Below, piece after piece: positions 62,901-64,000 of a stretch of DNA of 64,000 nucleotides. The stretch comes from Phalacrocorax aristotelis (lineage: Eukaryota; Chordata; Aves; Suliformes; Phalacrocoracidae). The position numbers were made by a program, and so were the translations under genes. Under the pieces are notes generated by a model. It made no database searches and was not told where the DNA came from. It worked only from the letters and a program-made list of their open reading frames with translations. The DNA lies in assembly GCF_949628215.1 (NCBI RefSeq), contig NC_134288.1:12035682-12099681 (forward strand), given 5' to 3'. The stretch's first letter is position 1, and each line of letters opens with the position of its first letter.

Positions 62901-63506
62901 GCTTAATGATTCTTTGGAGAGTGTTAGTGCACAACCTGGCTTTATTTATTCTCATCTCTTTTATCCGTATAAACTATGAGTAATTCTACTAGTAAAAATG
63001 AAAGGAGAATAAGACCTTGTGGTTCTGTCAGGGATTTCAGAAGCTCACTTAAGGTGTAATTTTTATGTTACAAAACACAAGGGATTCCTCCAGAAGCTTT
63101 AAAAAGATATCTGACTGTTTTAGCACCACATGCAGCTTTCAGTGGTGTGTGTCAAGAGCAACTCTTCTGAAATCAAAACAGTTCTTAAGTTTCTTCCTGA
63201 ATTAATGATATACTGATCTCATTATGTAGTAGTTTTTAGATAAAACTGAATAAGTTTATCTTGCCTTTGCTGGGGCTAGGCTAACTCATATTATTATGCA
63301 ATTTCTACAAACTATATACCAGCACAGGTTGTTCTATGTGTGTCTGAGCCCAAAATTGTTATGTTACAAGTATCCTGGGCAATCAGGAGCAAGAGTGTCC
63401 TCAGGATGGATTTTCCTTTATCCTTCCCTTTACTTGTCCTAAACTCCATTCTGTATTGGCTCTGCCAGTACTTTTTCTACCTTCCCACTCTGTTAGGTTT
63501 TTCTGG
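56901..63506. other. Intergenic region, last part
   Basis: No supported gene. Open frames of 129-132 codons at 59004-59393 and 60315-60713 (+) show no recognisable domain or splice context and are probably chance. No NTSR1 exon was recognised. Confidence 0.6.
59645..59731. repeat. Paired inverted repeat, possible long hairpin
   Basis: GGCTGACCC at 59645-59653 pairs perfectly with GGGTCAGCC at 59723-59731. The enclosed sequence has a smaller CTGGC/GCCAG stem. Meaning unknown. Confidence 0.45.
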
Positions 63507-63592
63507 AAAAAAAACCCAGACCGACAAACCAACCCAAACAACCACAAACCTCCAAAAACCCTCAAACCAAAAAAAAAACCAACCCCAAACCA
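63507..63592. repeat. AC-rich low-complexity stretch
   Basis: Begins with an A8 run, then irregular CAAACCAACCC-type words with a second A10 run, ending about 63592. Such AC-rich tracts are common in bird genomes. Confidence 0.85.
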
Positions 63593-64000
63593 GAGCCGCT
63601 GCAGTGATGTGCTAACGCGTGCTGATACTGGCCTGCATTAAAGAAAATCTTTGTTACTGTTGTGAGCTAAATAAGCAATGTGCGTTGTCCACACAGTGCA
63701 GCCGTGGAGCGGACAGAAGAAATTGCCTTTTTGAATCCATAATCCTTTGTCTAGGCTGCTGCTGACTACTCTTGAGTCCCGATGGGAATTCATTGATTTT
63801 ATCTGTGAATTAACACCATGAAGGACTAGAAACTACATTCTTTTTTACAGCACAAGGATACATGCTGCTGCTGCTCATGTTACTCAGTGAAAATCAGTGA
63901 TGGATGTTCAGAAGAGGTTCACCTGTCCAAGGCAAGTGAAAGCCACATAAATCATGTTAATGCAGAGCCATAGACAGGGAAGCTGAAAACGCTAGTCTGC

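Noticed and set aside
1-64000. CRISPR arrays, phage or defence islands, operons
   Set aside because: The window is vertebrate DNA with spliced genes. No direct-repeat/spacer array or bacterial gene signal was seen.

Overview
This window is vertebrate nuclear DNA, almost certainly from a bird. The evidence is split genes with GT-AG introns, compact introns, CpG-island promoters, one CR1-type LINE 3' end with the avian terminal octamer repeats (15721-15808), and few interspersed repeats. There is no prokaryotic or phage signal. I recognise three protein-coding genes, all on the minus strand and head to tail. From high to low coordinate they are MRGBP (5 coding exons, 42512 to 37979), OGFR (8 coding exons, 35043 to 25063) and the 5' part of COL9A3 (coding exons 1-15, 20874 to 1084, running off the low end). 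This is the gene order of human 20q13.33 (MRGBP-OGFR-COL9A3), read on the opposite strand.

Region by region: 1-20874 holds COL9A3, with 15 short exons of mostly Gly-X-Y codons in large introns. 20875-25062 is the COL9A3 upstream region plus the OGFR 3' UTR. 25063-35043 is OGFR, with a long last exon encoding a polar acidic tail and a first exon in a CpG island (about 34560-35420). 35430-37950 is the gap between MRGBP and OGFR. 37979-42512 is MRGBP, whose first exon lies in a second CpG island (about 42030-42800). From 43100 to 64000 I find no convincing coding exon. By synteny NTSR1 would be the next gene, but none of its exons could be recognised here.

The three genes do not form a pathway. 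COL9A3 encodes the alpha-3 chain of the cartilage collagen IX. OGFR encodes the zeta-opioid (met-enkephalin) growth factor receptor. MRGBP encodes a subunit of the NuA4/TIP60 histone acetyltransferase complex. All exon boundaries were set by hand from splice sites, reading-frame continuity and alignment to the human proteins as I remember them. All joins keep the frame, and the completed OGFR and MRGBP models give 683 and 224 residues.

I found no new biological system. The most useful leads are a textbook SOX9-type paired site in COL9A3 intron 1, a weak OGFR splice donor flanked by G and U runs, a G-quadruplex motif at the OGFR start codon, and an alanine expansion at the MRGBP N-terminus.
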